Shown here: piece after piece, positions 12,093-21,790 of the stretch
Position numbering within the stretch: the first letter of the stretch is position 1
How the letters are laid out: the number at the start of each line of letters is the position of its first letter
Assembly (NCBI GenBank): GCA_936941205.1
Contig: CAKZJF010000079.1
Coordinates: 1 to 34,998 of the forward strand
Length of the DNA: 34,998 nucleotides
From: an uncultured Candidatus Altimarinota bacterium
GTDB lineage: Bacteria; Patescibacteriota; Gracilibacteria; BD1-5; UBA2023
Reading direction: 5' to 3'
Translations under genes and position numbers: made by a program
Notes under the pieces: model-generated
Databases searched by the model: none
Told to the model about the DNA's origin: nothing
The model's input: the letters and a program-made list of their open reading frames with translations, nothing else

Positions 12093-12277
12093 AAGCGATA
12101 AATAATATATGAAAAAATACATGCAAAGAATACTGGAGAATCCACTTCTTAAAAAAGCAGATATATATACCAAGACAAGAAAGGATGAGGATTACTCCGT
12201 ATAATTAGCAATTTTCAATTTTGTAAAAATACAAAACAGAAAATCAATAACTATATTTTAGAAAAATATGATATGGA
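12093..12277 (-). promoter_or_regulatory. spacer upstream of the RNase J pair
   Basis: AT-rich 185 bases with no gene. A possible promoter for the RNase J operon is TTGCAT, 16 bases, TATTTA close to the start. A weak stem (12219-12236) could end the upstream metallopeptidase transcript. Neither is compelling. Confidence 0.3.
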
Positions 12278-12979
12278 TTATCCAAGAGAAAACAAATATT
12301 TTTTCAAAGAAATGCGGATTTTTGTTGTATCCCAAAGATATGATCCTATTCCTTTCGGATCAATAGCATATTCTGTTCATTGAAATTCCCCTTTTATAAA
12401 TACTCGTTCCTTCATAAATTTATACTTCTCAGCTAATATACTATTTTTCTTCGATTTTTCTAAAAAAGTTCGATTATGGAATATATAAAAAGTAAAGGTT
12501 TCTGCAAAATCCTCATATTGATTTGTAAGGGCATATCCAGAAACAAAGTCATTTACCTTCGCCTCTCGTAGACGCTCATTTGCTGTCTTCCAACTAATCG
12601 AATAAAAGATAGCGGACGGATCTCTTTTTTGTGAGTCAGAAATTAATCGAAATATATCCATATAATGACCGAGCTCATGGGAGAGAACTTTAATAAATTC
12701 ACCATCATCTTCTTGACCAGTTCATGCGAGTGTTATTATTCCTGCGCGAAATTGTCCTCTCGGTTCATCTTTTGAAACATCAATCCGAATAATTGCATCT
12801 GAAAGATTGGTTCGATAAAATGGCTTTGTCATAGTGAGAAGTACATAATTCTTCTTTTTCAAAATAGCATTGGTACTCTCCCCATCTATCACAAGAGAAA
12901 CTTGAGCTGAAAGAAATGATACTCAACACATAATACCTATTCAAACAAACAAAGATGTAACCGCTTTAAAAGAAATCAT
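12278..12979 (-). CDS. secreted zinc metallopeptidase-like protein
   Basis: 233 aa. The N-terminal hydrophobic segment (about 5-25, ending SAQ) looks like a signal peptide. HELGHY (101-106) is the zinc-binding HExxH motif with the catalytic Glu, and YEDFAETF (155-162) offers the downstream glutamate ligand typical of gluzincins such as anthrax-lethal-factor-like or Mlc-associated peptidases. No family name can be assigned with certainty. Five UGA-Gly codons are read through. The gene is last in the cluster of four T4SS-pilin-like genes, 11 bases after the nearest, so it may process or remodel proteins or peptidoglycan for that surface structure (inference). Confidence 0.75.
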
Positions 12980-12990
12980 AAATATACCTA

Positions 12991-13383
12991 TTATGGTTGA
13001 AGTGTATAAATAAAATCAACAATACTATTCACTGCTGCAAATGATACTATCATAACAATCAATCCTACTATTCCCCACTTAATAGCATCCTTTCCTTTTT
13101 TTACTTTTTCATCGCTCCCCATAGAGGATGCATAGAAGAATCCACCGAGAACAATCGCTCCAATCGAAAATACGGAACCAACAACAATCAGGCGATTAGC
13201 AATATTAATAGTTTTTTCCTTTATTCATGCTATCCCATCAGGAGTTGTATCACCAATAACATATTCAGGCTTACAATCGGTAAAAAAATCTCCATTTCAA
13301 GTACAGCTTTCACTCGAAGCAAATACAGATAAGGCGAATATTTGTACAAGACACACTCAGAGGAGAATAATTCGATGAAACAT
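12991..13383 (-). CDS. T4SS-pilin-like two-helix membrane protein (copy 4)
   Basis: 130 aa. Signal peptide (residues 1-21, ending VFAS), a short extracytoplasmic part with three cysteines, then two hydrophobic helices (about 68-88 and 105-126). Between the helices is the basic loop GSDEKVKKGKDAIKWG. This layout matches the VirB2/TrbC-like 'T4SS_pilin' family frequent in CPR genomes. Three UGA codons read as Gly. It starts six bases after the stop of the next copy and precedes the metallopeptidase. The family assignment is from layout and loop motif only. Confidence 0.72.
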
Positions 13384-13389
13384 AGAGAT

Positions 13390-13728
13390 TTATAAAGAAA
13401 TATTGGTTACTACTTTAACAAGGACATACGAAGCCATGGCAACAACAATTCCTACCCCAACATATACCAGGGATTTCCAAGCTTTCTTAAATTGCTCTTC
13501 ATTCCCCTGTGCTGTAAAGAGATTATATGCCACCCAAAGAAATACTCCGATTGCAATTAACGGAAATGCTACCAATAAAATATCGGTAGCAAAAGCAAAA
13601 TATTCGGTAACATCCGAAGGAGTATTTATGCCACTCTCGGGCTTATTTAAAAGCATATCACCCTTAAGATCGGCAAAAAGAATATATGGAGAAAAAAGTG
13701 CAATAATGAAGAAAAGGATGGTTTTCAT
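13390..13728 (-). CDS. T4SS-pilin-like two-helix membrane protein (copy 3)
   Basis: 112 aa, with no internal UGA. Signal peptide (1-19, ending LFA), 30-residue polar segment, helix 1 (about 45-70, ending WVAYNLF), loop TAQGNEEQFKKAWKSLVYVG and helix 2 (about 87-108). The G(D/N)E-E-xx-KKA loop is common to all four genes of the cluster and marks them as paralogues. VirB2-type pilins form the extracellular filament of type IV secretion systems, but no VirB4-like ATPase is present in the window, so the role is unproven. Confidence 0.75.
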   Translation of the reverse strand: MKTILFFIIALFSPYILFADLKGDMLLNKPESGINTPSDVTEYFAFATDILLVAFPLIAIGVFLWVAYNLFTAQGNEEQFKKAWKSLVYVGVGIVVAMASYVLVKVVTNISL

Positions 13729-13736
13729 AAGTAAAT

Positions 13737-14111
13737 TTAAAAGGAATGATCTGAGATTTTTGCGTTTATATCAACAATAGAATAGGCAGAAGCGGAAAAT
13801 CCTGTACCAATAAGAGCATAGGTAATAATCCATTTGGCTTTTTTTGCTTTCTCATCTTCTCAGAATGAGGTTACATACTTAATTCCTCAGAAAATTATAG
13901 CAATAACGGAAATAATAGAAACATATATAGAAAGCTTTTTAATAACGTTGGCAATTAGCCCACCAACACCCTGGGCATCATTTCCTATAAATTGAAAATC
14001 AATCATGCCATCAATTGGCGCCTCCACATTTACCACTGCGAATGTAGGCAATGAATAGAATGCAAGTAGACAAATGAGAAGTAATTTGATTCTTAAAGTT
14101 GAAGTACCCAT
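13737..14111 (-). CDS. T4SS-pilin-like two-helix membrane protein (copy 2)
   Basis: 124 aa starting at the ATG 14109-14111, which overlaps the end of copy 1 by 19 bases. Longer upstream frames would run deeper into copy 1. Signal peptide LLLICLLAFYSLPTFA (about 10-25), polar part, helix 1 (about 55-75), loop GEDEKAKKAKWIITYA, helix 2 (about 97-114). Two UGA codons stand for Gly, one directly before the GED motif. The shared architecture and tight spacing show tandem duplication in a single transcription unit. Confidence 0.75.
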
Positions 14112-14485
14112 GCTACAAATGAGATTAGAGAATAAGAGAAGAGGGCGATAATAATAGCTATTATGTTCGCTCGGATAATTCATTTTGCCTTCGTTACATT
14201 CTCGGTATCACCTCATGAAAATACAAAAAAATACCCTGCAATAACACCACTAATACCTGCAATAATAGGAATTAATATAAGTAATATGCGCGATATAGCC
14301 TCCAGTATTGATGTAACTCATCAATCTGATGTTAAAAATACTCCACGACTATTTGAACCAGCAGTAGCATCAAGTGCATTCAAATCTACCATGTAATCAG
14401 GTGATGTCATATCATTTGTTCAAAGAGCGAATGGTACCACAAAAAAAGTGGATAAGAAAATGAATAGAGAGAGAAATCAGTGCAT
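14093..14485 (-). CDS. T4SS-pilin-like two-helix membrane protein (copy 1)
   Basis: 130 aa, the first gene after the promoter at 14506-14534. The upstream in-frame ATG (14513-14515) lies between the -35 and -10 and so cannot be in the transcript. That fixes the start at 14483-14485, with a leader of about 14 bases. Signal peptide (1-21), polar segment, helix 1 (about 66-90), loop SGGDTENVTKAKGIIRAN, helix 2 (about 106-128). UGA-Gly codons are frequent, including two GG pairs. It is the most diverged of the four paralogues. Confidence 0.75.
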
Positions 14486-14505
14486 AAATTCAAAATTATA
14501 GATAA

Positions 14506-14534
14506 ATTGTACCATAAAAAGTATGAATTGCCAA
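14506..14534 (-). promoter_or_regulatory. promoter of the T4SS-pilin/metallopeptidase operon
   Basis: -35 TTGGCA (14529-14534), 17-base spacer, -10 TACAAT (14506-14511). The leader is only about 14 bases. It is back to back with the plus-strand promoter at 14540-14567. Confidence 0.7.
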
Positions 14535-14539
14535 AAAAA

Positions 14540-14567
14540 TTGATGATTTTCTAAAAACCTATATACT
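14540..14567 (+). promoter_or_regulatory. promoter of the yvlD-like/secG/SBP genes
   Basis: -35 TTGATG (14540-14545), 16-base spacer, -10 TATACT (14562-14567), divergent from the pilin cluster promoter six bases away. One regulator bound here could affect both directions. Confidence 0.6.
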
Positions 14568-14597
14568 CCAGCATAACTACCCTCTACAATTTTGTTT

Positions 14598-14975
14598 ATG
14601 AAAATATTTTTCATGATCCTATTAAATGGAATTTTACTCTATATTCTACAGCTCCTTTTGCCATGTCATGAAGGTATCACAGGCATATGTGTAATCTGAG
14701 GATGGAAAACATTCTTCATTGGTTGAGTTATTCTTTGATTTATCAATGGTTTCATACGACCAATTCTTAATATACTAACACTTCCTATACGTATACTCAC
14801 CCTCGGGACCTTTGCCCTTGTTATTAATGGACTCCTCCTTGCTCTTTTTCAAAAAACAGTAACTCTCTTAAATCTCAGCAATACTTCTTATGAAATTCAT
14901 GGATTCGGACAGTTTGTAATTGCAGTTGCAATTTTCACGATATTTAATACACTTGTGTCCGTTTTTATAAAATAA
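14598..14975 (+). CDS. YvlD/phage-holin-4-2 family membrane protein
   Basis: 125 aa with four hydrophobic helices. The segment GFINGFIRPILNILTLPIRI followed by LTLGTFALVINGLLLAL is the hallmark of the YvlD (PF04020) family, small membrane proteins of unknown or envelope-stress-related function. Despite the family's old 'holin' name nothing suggests a phage. Three UGA codons read as Gly. It is first in a plus-strand unit with secG. Confidence 0.8.
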
Positions 14976-14986
14976 AATATATTGCT

Positions 14987-15208
14987 ATGCTCTCTACTTT
15001 TCTTTGGATTGAAATCATACTTAGTGCGCTCATTATTCTTCTTGTTGCTGTACAATCAAAATGAAACGGACTCTCTATTGTTCCAACGAGTAACGACTTC
15101 GGGAAGTTTGAACGACGAGGACCTGAAAAAATTCTTCATCTTTTTACTATTACCCTTATTAGTGGTTTTGTAGGAATTGCAATTCTTTACTATCTCTTCA
15201 GTATATAA
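14987..15208 (+). CDS. secG: preprotein translocase subunit SecG
   Basis: 73 aa. Two transmembrane helices (about 5-22 and 52-71) flank the cytoplasmic loop QSKGNGLSIVPTSNDFGKFE with the following RRGPEKILH, which matches SecG: the SKG-GL motif, then the conserved F-x-RRGxEK. SecG is the small subunit of the SecYEG protein-export channel. One UGA codon encodes the Gly of SKG. The start ATG is 11 bases after the upstream stop. Length is normal. Confidence 0.92.
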
Positions 15209-15247
15209 ATATCCGGTAGGAATTTATATTGTAACTCTCTCATTTCT

Positions 15248-17407
15248 ATGCTCCAGTATGCACGCATACGAAAGCCCCTTCTCCTTATAGCTAGTATACT
15301 TTCTAGTGTATTATTTTTACACATAGTATTTATATATCTCTATTCAGGTTCACAATATTTCTGACAAATAGGTGGAACTATTAGTGTTGGGATTGTAAGC
15401 AATGAAACTCCGAGTCTTAATCCAATTGAATATGGTCTTGATACGAATAATGATACCATTATTCGATTTCTTTTTCGATCGCTTGTGCGATATAATCCAA
15501 ATACAGAAGAATATGAGTGAGATTTAGCGAACTGTGATCTCACAAAATGACTCACTGTTGTCCAGTGTGAACTCAAAGATGGAATACTCTGGAGTGATGG
15601 TGCTCCAATAAAAAAAGATGATATTATAGCTACTTATAAAGCATTTCGTGAATCTCCAACCAATAGAGCACTTCAAACATTTCTTGAGGGACTTACCATT
15701 ACAGAAGTATGAGACTCTATACGTTTTGAGAGTAAATATCCAAGTGCTCAAATGGTCGATATCCTTACCTTTCCGGTGGTACGATCAAGTATGATTACAG
15801 ATATACGTGAAGGGCGATTCAATAAAAAAGAGCATTATATAACATCTGGTCCGTATACTTACCTTGAAAATGAACAAAATACTGAAAAGGGATTTGAACG
15901 AGTCAGTATAACTCGAAATGATACAAATGGATGAGGAACATTTATTGGAAAATATCATTTTAAATTTTTCAAAAATTCTGATGCACTCCAGAAAAATCAA
16001 GATACGCTTAATATAATAATACCCCGAGGGCAAAGTGAACTTCCAAAAATTCCTCGTTTTGGGAAACATATATATCATACATATGAGTACGTTGCAGGAT
16101 TTTTGAATGTAGATTCGATACCTTCATCTATTCTAAGAAGTAATATTTTATTTCATCTTTCAACCGCCAAACTTGATACCCTTATAAAAACAGATGCTGA
16201 ACCAATAAAAAATCTTTTCTTTAGTGAAAAGAGCATGATACCATCTCCAACTGATAAAAATATTGCTCATGTCATGAGAGAATTGGAATACTATAAGCCG
16301 GGAGAATTGATAGGCTCCATTGATGCAAGTATCCATGAAACTGGAAGCCTAATAGAAACAGGTACACTCAATACCCAAAAGCTAAAATATTTTAATGAAC
16401 CATCAAATAGTTCAATCCAACTTATCTCAAACAACCAAGGTGAAGTTCTTGTATCATGAAAAGTTCCAGTATGAGTAAATGCAGTATACATTAATAACTA
16501 TAAGCTTGCACAATTTAAGCCTGGAAATACACAATTTTATTATAGAGCCAGAAAAGAAACACAAACCCTGATAGAATGAGGGAATTTTTATACTCTCAGT
16601 TTTGAGTATAAAAATGGAAAAGTGATACGTCAAGAATCTATTACTATATACTTTTATACAAATAAAGATGAGAAAGATAAAAAATACAATGAACTCATAG
16701 CACAACAAACAGAAAAAATTAATACACCTGAACTTATTGCTAAAAAAATCGAATGACTCGAAAAGATTCGAAATGAATACCGTGCGTTAGATCCAAGGTA
16801 TTATTACAAAAAGGATAAAACACCTTTCACTTTCACTATTAAATATTTTGAACAATGAAATAATGAAGATATCAATACAATAACAAAAGAAATACAGAAG
16901 AAACTTATCGATATTGGAATTCAGGTTATAATTCAACCAATAGAAAAACAAGAACTCGTAAAAATTCAAGAAGGAGAAAAGAAATATGATATGCTTATCA
17001 TTGGATTTGATGCTCCATCAAGAATAACAAATATAATTCCAATCTTTCATTCAACAGAAGCAAAGAAAGGAATAAATTTCTCTAAAATACGGAGTAAAAA
17101 ACTTGATACTCTTCTCGATGAATTTAGACTCAATACATACAATAAAACAGAAAGGAAAGCCATAGAAGAGTCCTTAATTACAGAAATACAAAAAGAAGCA
17201 ATTATACTTCCATTTTATAGCCCAAATAGACTTCTTTATATAGATAAAAATATGAAGAATCTCGCTATTGCAAAAATTATACCAAATATAGATCTTCTTG
17301 CATATATGTTAGAAGCCACATTTATTAAAGATGAACTCGTAATGAGCTTTCAATGAAAAGGACTCACTGATTTTTTTCGTTGGGCATATATTGGCTTTAT
17401 ACATTAA
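15248..17407 (+). CDS. family 5 extracellular solute-binding protein with inserted Ig-like segment
   Basis: 719 aa. An N-terminal membrane anchor (about 9-33) is followed by an SBP_bac_5 (peptide/nickel-binding, OppA-like) fold: GGTISVGIVSNETPSLNPIE at the start of the mature domain, LKDGILWSDGAPIKKDDI (typical 'W.DG.p..a.DV' motif), and YITSGPYTYLE. Around residues 395-475 a beta-rich insert occurs (VPVGVNAVYINNYKLAQFKP, then YRARK and NFYTLSFEYKNGK) that resembles glucodextranase-B/Ig-like domains. The SBP C-terminal lobe follows, with IIGFDAPSRI and LPFYSPNRLLY. Many UGA-Gly codons. No ABC permease or ATPase is adjacent, so it may serve as an orphan ligand-binding surface protein or pair with a distant transporter. 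Confidence 0.85.
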
Positions 17408-17414
17408 AAATCGT

Positions 17415-18374
17415 ATGCGAGAAAATATCATAGTACCTGCATGGAATTCAGTTATTCATGCAACTTCAATTAAAAAATTTAACTTCTTCCCAGCATTTTT
17501 AGGAATTCTTTGGCTTTCGATGATAATTCTGTACCAAATTACCTTTACTTATGTTCAGGTATTTCATAAAAAAGATGAATTTTTTAGTGTTCTTGATCGT
17601 TTCATTCATGCAACCTACTTTACAGAAACGATAACTGGAGTTATTCTTATATTCCTATGTTATATTTTTATAAGCCCAATTGCCGAAGCTGGAGTAATAC
17701 AAATGATTCATCATGAAAAAGAAAATACCATTCCAAATCATAAATCCCTCTCTTGAATTTCTGGTTTTTTTCGATGATGCGCGTATTTTCTTCCAATTTT
17801 TGAGCTTCAAAATATGCTTTCTATATTTCGACTCATCTCGGTAATTACCTTCTATATTCTCCTCCTTCGCATATTCTGAAAAGAATACTTTTTAAGTATT
17901 TCTGTAATCATGGGAATATATCTTCTTTTCTCATTTTGTCTGAATATGTTCTTTGCCTATGCTCCATTTTTTATCATATTTGAAAATAAAAAAGCCTTTG
18001 AGGCATTGGCATTGTCAACACAGATGGCAATACACAATATAGAGGTAACGTCACACCTCTATTTTACACTTCTTCTTGTCTACTTAAGAACCATTATCAT
18101 CGCTATCATTTTTATAATTCTTCCATTTATCATTTCTTGAGTTCTTGCTTTTATTACAACTATTTCTATTAAAATAGTGTTTCTTATATTTGCCTGGATA
18201 AGTATTGGTTGATTTCTTCTTTTTGTGTCTCACTTAAACTCAGTACTAGAAATTTTTATGCATTCAATCTGGTATCATGCTTACATAGAAAATAAAAAAC
18301 TTGGTTTTATACATACATGAACCCAGAATGATACTTCTGAAAAACATGATGATCATCATCACTCAGGGGGATAA
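17415..18374 (+). CDS. polytopic membrane protein with His-rich tail
   Basis: 319 aa, not recognised. A soluble N-terminus (about 20 residues) is followed by six or seven hydrophobic helices between residues 22 and 290. The protein ends in a short charged tail KHDDHHHSGG that could bind metal ions. The ATG at 17415 is used; an in-frame TTG at 17391 overlaps the solute-binding protein gene and is less likely. The gene follows the solute-binding protein by seven bases, so the two may work together. The helix pattern is not that of an ABC permease I can identify (no EAA loop seen). It converges with the sufU-like gene with only nine bases between stops. Confidence 0.65.
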
Positions 18375-18383
18375 TAAGAAGAA

Positions 18384-18788
18384 TTATTCAAGAATATCAC
18401 TAAAATCATCTTGAATGGAATCCTCTTTTAAAGCATGGAGTGCATTTCTTGTTGCCAAAATTGCAATAACTGAACCATTTCTTCTACGTGAAGAAATTCC
18501 ATCTGGAAAAAATTGTTTAATATACGGCTCACGTAAATGGATTACCTCATCTATAGTCATTCAGATAATTGATTCCCCAAATAATGATGAACTCGCAGTA
18601 GCAACGATAGACATATATCCATCAAAAGACCATTCCGTAATGATAGAATCCTCAATTCGTAAAAACACCTCAATAACATCCGCACATAATCGATTCTGTT
18701 CTCGGTAGTGAATGGTTGGATCTTTGATTATATATTTATTCTGTGGATTCTTACTATATTCTATAAGTAAAGTATTTGTATCAGACAT
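18384..18788 (-). CDS. SufU/IscU-like scaffold protein, degenerate
   Basis: 134 aa. The pattern NRLCADVIEVFLRI, then SFDGYMSIVATASSSLF and GMTIDEVI, then a C-terminal RRRNGSVIAILATRNALHAL, follows the SufU/IscU fold (NPxCGD..., FxGxGCxISxASAS..., RxxCxxLxW). The first Cys and the Asp of the CxD site are kept. The second ligand Cys (GxGC) is Ser or Met here and the third Cys is Gly or Ser. With one of three cysteines left it should not hold zinc or a cluster in the normal way. It starts three bases after sufS, so a role in activating or chaperoning the cysteine desulphurase is possible. One UGA-Gly codon. Confidence 0.72.
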
Positions 18789-18791
18789 AAT

Positions 18792-20030
18792 TTATGAAAG
18801 AGTAATAAGAGCTTTTTCCAAAACTAAAAAGAATGTATCAATATCTTCTTTTGTTGTATAACACGCAATACTTAATCGAATAGAAGCAGGAATTCACAAG
18901 CTCATATGAAGAGGCTCGGTACAGTGATGTCATGAACGAACAGCAATATTGTTGTCTGCCAAAAAATCTGCCACATCATGTGGATGAATGTCTTTTAATG
19001 CGAATGAAAATAGTCCAATACGTATATCAGGATTTTTTGAACCAATTAAAGAGATTTGACCATTTTTATATGGAAGAAAATCATGTAACTTATGAAAGAT
19101 ATACGCAGTAATCTCCTTTTCATGGGAAGCAATAGCCTCATATCATCAGATGCTTTCAATGTACTCAAATGCACGAAGTAAACTCACAGCTCAGACAAGA
19201 TGAGGCGTTCAAGGCTCAAAACGATACGGAAGGCCTGCAGGAGAGAAATCATTTGCAGAGACATAATTAATCGCTCATCACCCTGAAAAAGCCGGAATAA
19301 GTTTCCGAAGGTGCTCTTTTTTACCATATAAAACGCCGATACCTGTATCTGCCATAACTTTATGACCAGTAAATACAAGAAAATCAATATTGTAGAGCTC
19401 TACATTGATTTGTTCATGTGGCAATAATTGACTAGCATCAATTACCAAGAATGGACGAACTCATGAAATATATGTTTGATCGAGTATGTTTTTTATACGC
19501 AATAAATCAATCTTTTCTCCTGTTGTATTCGATGCAGCTGTAAGTGCTATAAGACGAACATTCTGAGAAAGAGATTGGGTAAAAATATCATAATCAAAAC
19601 CACTATCTTGGTTATATCAAATAGTATTTAATTCAATATTTATTTCTTCTTTCAACATAAGCCAGGGAACAAAATTTGCATGGTGTTCTGCAATATTTAC
19701 AAGAATAGTATCATCTTTTTTGAGCCATCAGGTTTTTTTTAAACTTTGAGCCAACAGATTAATACCATACGTACTATTATAGGTATAGATGATTTCGCTT
19801 GTTTCCTTTGCTCAAATATTCTCCTGGACTTTCTTTTTTGAAAGTTCATAAAGTTCCTCAGATATTGAGGAAAGCTCATATGCTCCCCTATGTATATTTG
19901 AATATGAATATCGCATATAGGAAGCTATTCAATCTATTACATAATTTGGTCTTTGCGCAGTAGCAGCACTATCAAGATAGATTAAAGAAGGGTATTTCTC
20001 GAATACAGGAAAATCAGATCGAATATTCAT
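18792..20030 (-). CDS. sufS: cysteine desulphurase SufS
   Basis: 412 aa. SufS takes sulphur from L-cysteine as a persulphide for Fe-S clusters and thiolated tRNA. Seen are [12 protein letters not shown] near the N-terminus, [20 protein letters not shown], the PLP lysine in [19 protein letters not shown], and the active-site cysteine in [19 protein letters not shown] (Cys about 370). The Gly of RSG is encoded by UGA. The start ATG (20028-20030) lies 13 bases after galU. The gene pairs with the sufU-like gene; SufBCD are not in the window. Reduced CPR cells often keep only the desulphurase branch, for tRNA thiolation (inference). Confidence 0.95.
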
Positions 20031-20043
20031 AATCAATGTATTA

Positions 20044-20919
20044 TTATTTGCTAAGACGCGTCTTGAGAAAGTCATAAAATTTATCTCAAATATCTTCTCG
20101 TGCAAGAGCATAATCTACTGTTGCCTTGAGAAATCCAAATTTATCACCCGTATCATATCTTTCCCCTTCCATTTCAAGACCATAAATATCTCTATCTTGA
20201 ACTATTCGAGCAAATGCATCAGCAAGACGCACTTCACCATCCTTACTTGCCCCTTCACTATCAGTAGCAAGGTAATCAAATATTTCGGGGGTAATAATAT
20301 ATTTTCCTATAACTCCTAATCGAGAAGTTGTTTCATTTGGTTGTGGTTTTTCTAAAAAACGCCCCACCTGATGATATCGTCCATCAGAATGTTTTGCCTC
20401 TATAATTCCATATGAAGAAACTCTTGAATCAGATACTCTTTCCAAAGCTATAATTGGTGCATTTTTTCGTTGAAATGCCTCTATAAGCTGCTGAGCCCCT
20501 GATCGTTCACCTCGAATAAGATCGTCTCAAAAAAGTACTAGACAAGGCTCATCTCAAATAAGTGGCCGTGCACGCAGGAGTGCATCACCATCTCAACGAG
20601 GAATTGGTTGACGGACATATGCAATTCTTGCTAGATTTGATATTTTCTCAACTTCAGCCAATTCTCTTGTTTTTCCTTTTTCAACCAATGTTTTTTCAAG
20701 TTCAAAAGACATATCAAAATGATCTTCAATGGAACGTTTTCCTCGTCATGTCACAATAATAATATCGGTAATTCAAGCTGAAACGGCTTCTTCTACAAGA
20801 TACTGAATAACTGGTTTATCTACAATTGGTAACATTTCTTTCGGTTGAGCTTTCGTTGCCGGAAGAAAACGAGTTCCAAAACCTGCAGCTGGAATAATAC
20901 ACTTGGTAATTGGCTTCAT
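20044..20919 (-). CDS. galU: UTP-glucose-1-phosphate uridylyltransferase
   Basis: 291 aa. It makes UDP-glucose from UTP and glucose-1-phosphate for glycan synthesis. The nucleotide-binding motif [20 protein letters not shown] (13-32) is followed by [29 protein letters not shown], and the C-terminal [13 protein letters not shown] with [20 protein letters not shown]. These are diagnostic for GalU. Seven UGA-Gly codons occur at conserved glycines (for example FGDD and GDGDALL). First gene of galU-sufS-sufU, with its own promoter 30 bases upstream. Confidence 0.96.
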
Positions 20920-20952
20920 AGAATTCTATAAAAAATGAGAAATATAGTACAA

Positions 20953-20980
20953 ATTGTATATACGAAGCGAAAATAATCAA
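20953..20980 (-). promoter_or_regulatory. galU operon promoter
   Basis: -35 TTGATT (20975-20980), 16-base spacer, -10 TACAAT (20953-20958); leader of about 27 bases. Confidence 0.7.
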
Positions 20981-20990
20981 CTTTTAGGGT

Positions 20991-21015
20991 AAAAAAAACC
21001 AGGGATAAACCCTGG
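20991..21015 (-). terminator. terminator of the Cys-repeat lipoprotein gene
   Basis: Six-pair GC-rich stem CCAGGG/CCCTGG (20999-21004 with 21010-21015, loop of five) followed on the minus strand by eight T (20998-20991). Confidence 0.92.
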
Positions 21016-21027
21016 AATAAAATGTTA

Positions 21028-21738
21028 TTATTTATCTGATGGAGCTCATTTTTTATCATCAATTCATCATTCATTTTTTTTCTGTCTCTCTAACATGGTA
21101 TTCTTCATTTTTAAAATACTTTCACAATTTGATCTTCGAGTTTCAGAAACCTTTTCACATACTTTTGGATCAACCTCCTTGTCTGTCATTTGTATAACAC
21201 GTAGGATACATACATCCCTTTCTGAAGAAAGTTCTCCAGTAGAACCTGTTGCAGTTCAAGTTCATGTTGTGAAAACTCCAATCTTTTCACATAATCCAAT
21301 ATCTTTTGTTTCCTGTGCTTTTTGTATTCGAATAGCAGAAACACACTGCTGTTGCTGTTGCTCATTCTTGAGTCCTTGACATTTCGATTCATCCTTTGTT
21401 TTTTGGGCAATACTCATAATTATCATATGTTCGCAACTCTGCTGAAGAGAAACATCAGATAACTCCTGACATATTTCTATGTCATCCTTCTGACGAGCAC
21501 GTTCAGAGACAGATCTCATAGCACACATATTAATCTGACTACTCATACAAGCTTGAAATCCAGTATCAGAACGAAGTGACGATTTTAGTCATTCATAGGC
21601 ACTATCAAATGAAACTACAGGCATAGAAACTTCTGCTTTTTCTTCAGAAGAAATAGGTGATACTTTTCCTCAATTTGATCATGAACATGAGGAAAGTAGA
21701 AAAAATCCAAGAAATAAAATGAATAATTTTGATGACAT
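21028..21738 (-). CDS. cysteine-repeat lipoprotein
   Basis: 236 aa, family not recognised. Signal peptide with lipobox LSSC (Cys18), so it is predicted to be lipid-anchored. The mature part carries about five degenerate repeats of roughly 28 residues, each with two cysteines spaced as C-x(n)-Q-x-C and an Asp a few residues before the next Cys (DDIEICQEL, DESKCQGL, TKDIGLCEKI, VDPKVCEKV). Regular cysteine pairs suggest disulphide-stapled helical hairpins, comparable to SEL1/TPR-like solenoids. A Gln-rich QQQQQ run joins two repeats. A strong promoter lies inside the 3' end of queA, and a strong terminator follows. The function is unknown. Confidence 0.75.
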
Positions 21739-21763
21739 AGGAATATATTATAAAACATACTTA

Positions 21764-21790
21764 AGTATAACTATATATTATCCGTGTCAA
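21764..21790 (-). promoter_or_regulatory. promoter of the Cys-repeat lipoprotein gene
   Basis: -35 TTGACA (21785-21790), 15-base spacer, -10 TATACT (21764-21769), inside the end of queA. It suggests the lipoprotein is expressed separately. Confidence 0.6.

Noticed and set aside
12219-12236. Hairpin as terminator after the metallopeptidase gene
   Set aside because: Stem is only A-T/G-T rich with seven pairs and no proper T run on the correct side; left as a weak possibility.
14598-14975. Holin-like protein as a sign of a prophage
   Set aside because: YvlD-type proteins are chromosomal; no other phage gene is near.
21345-21362. Trinucleotide repeat (tgctgttgctgttgctc-like)
   Set aside because: It encodes the QQQQQ run inside the lipoprotein; too short to be a repeat array.
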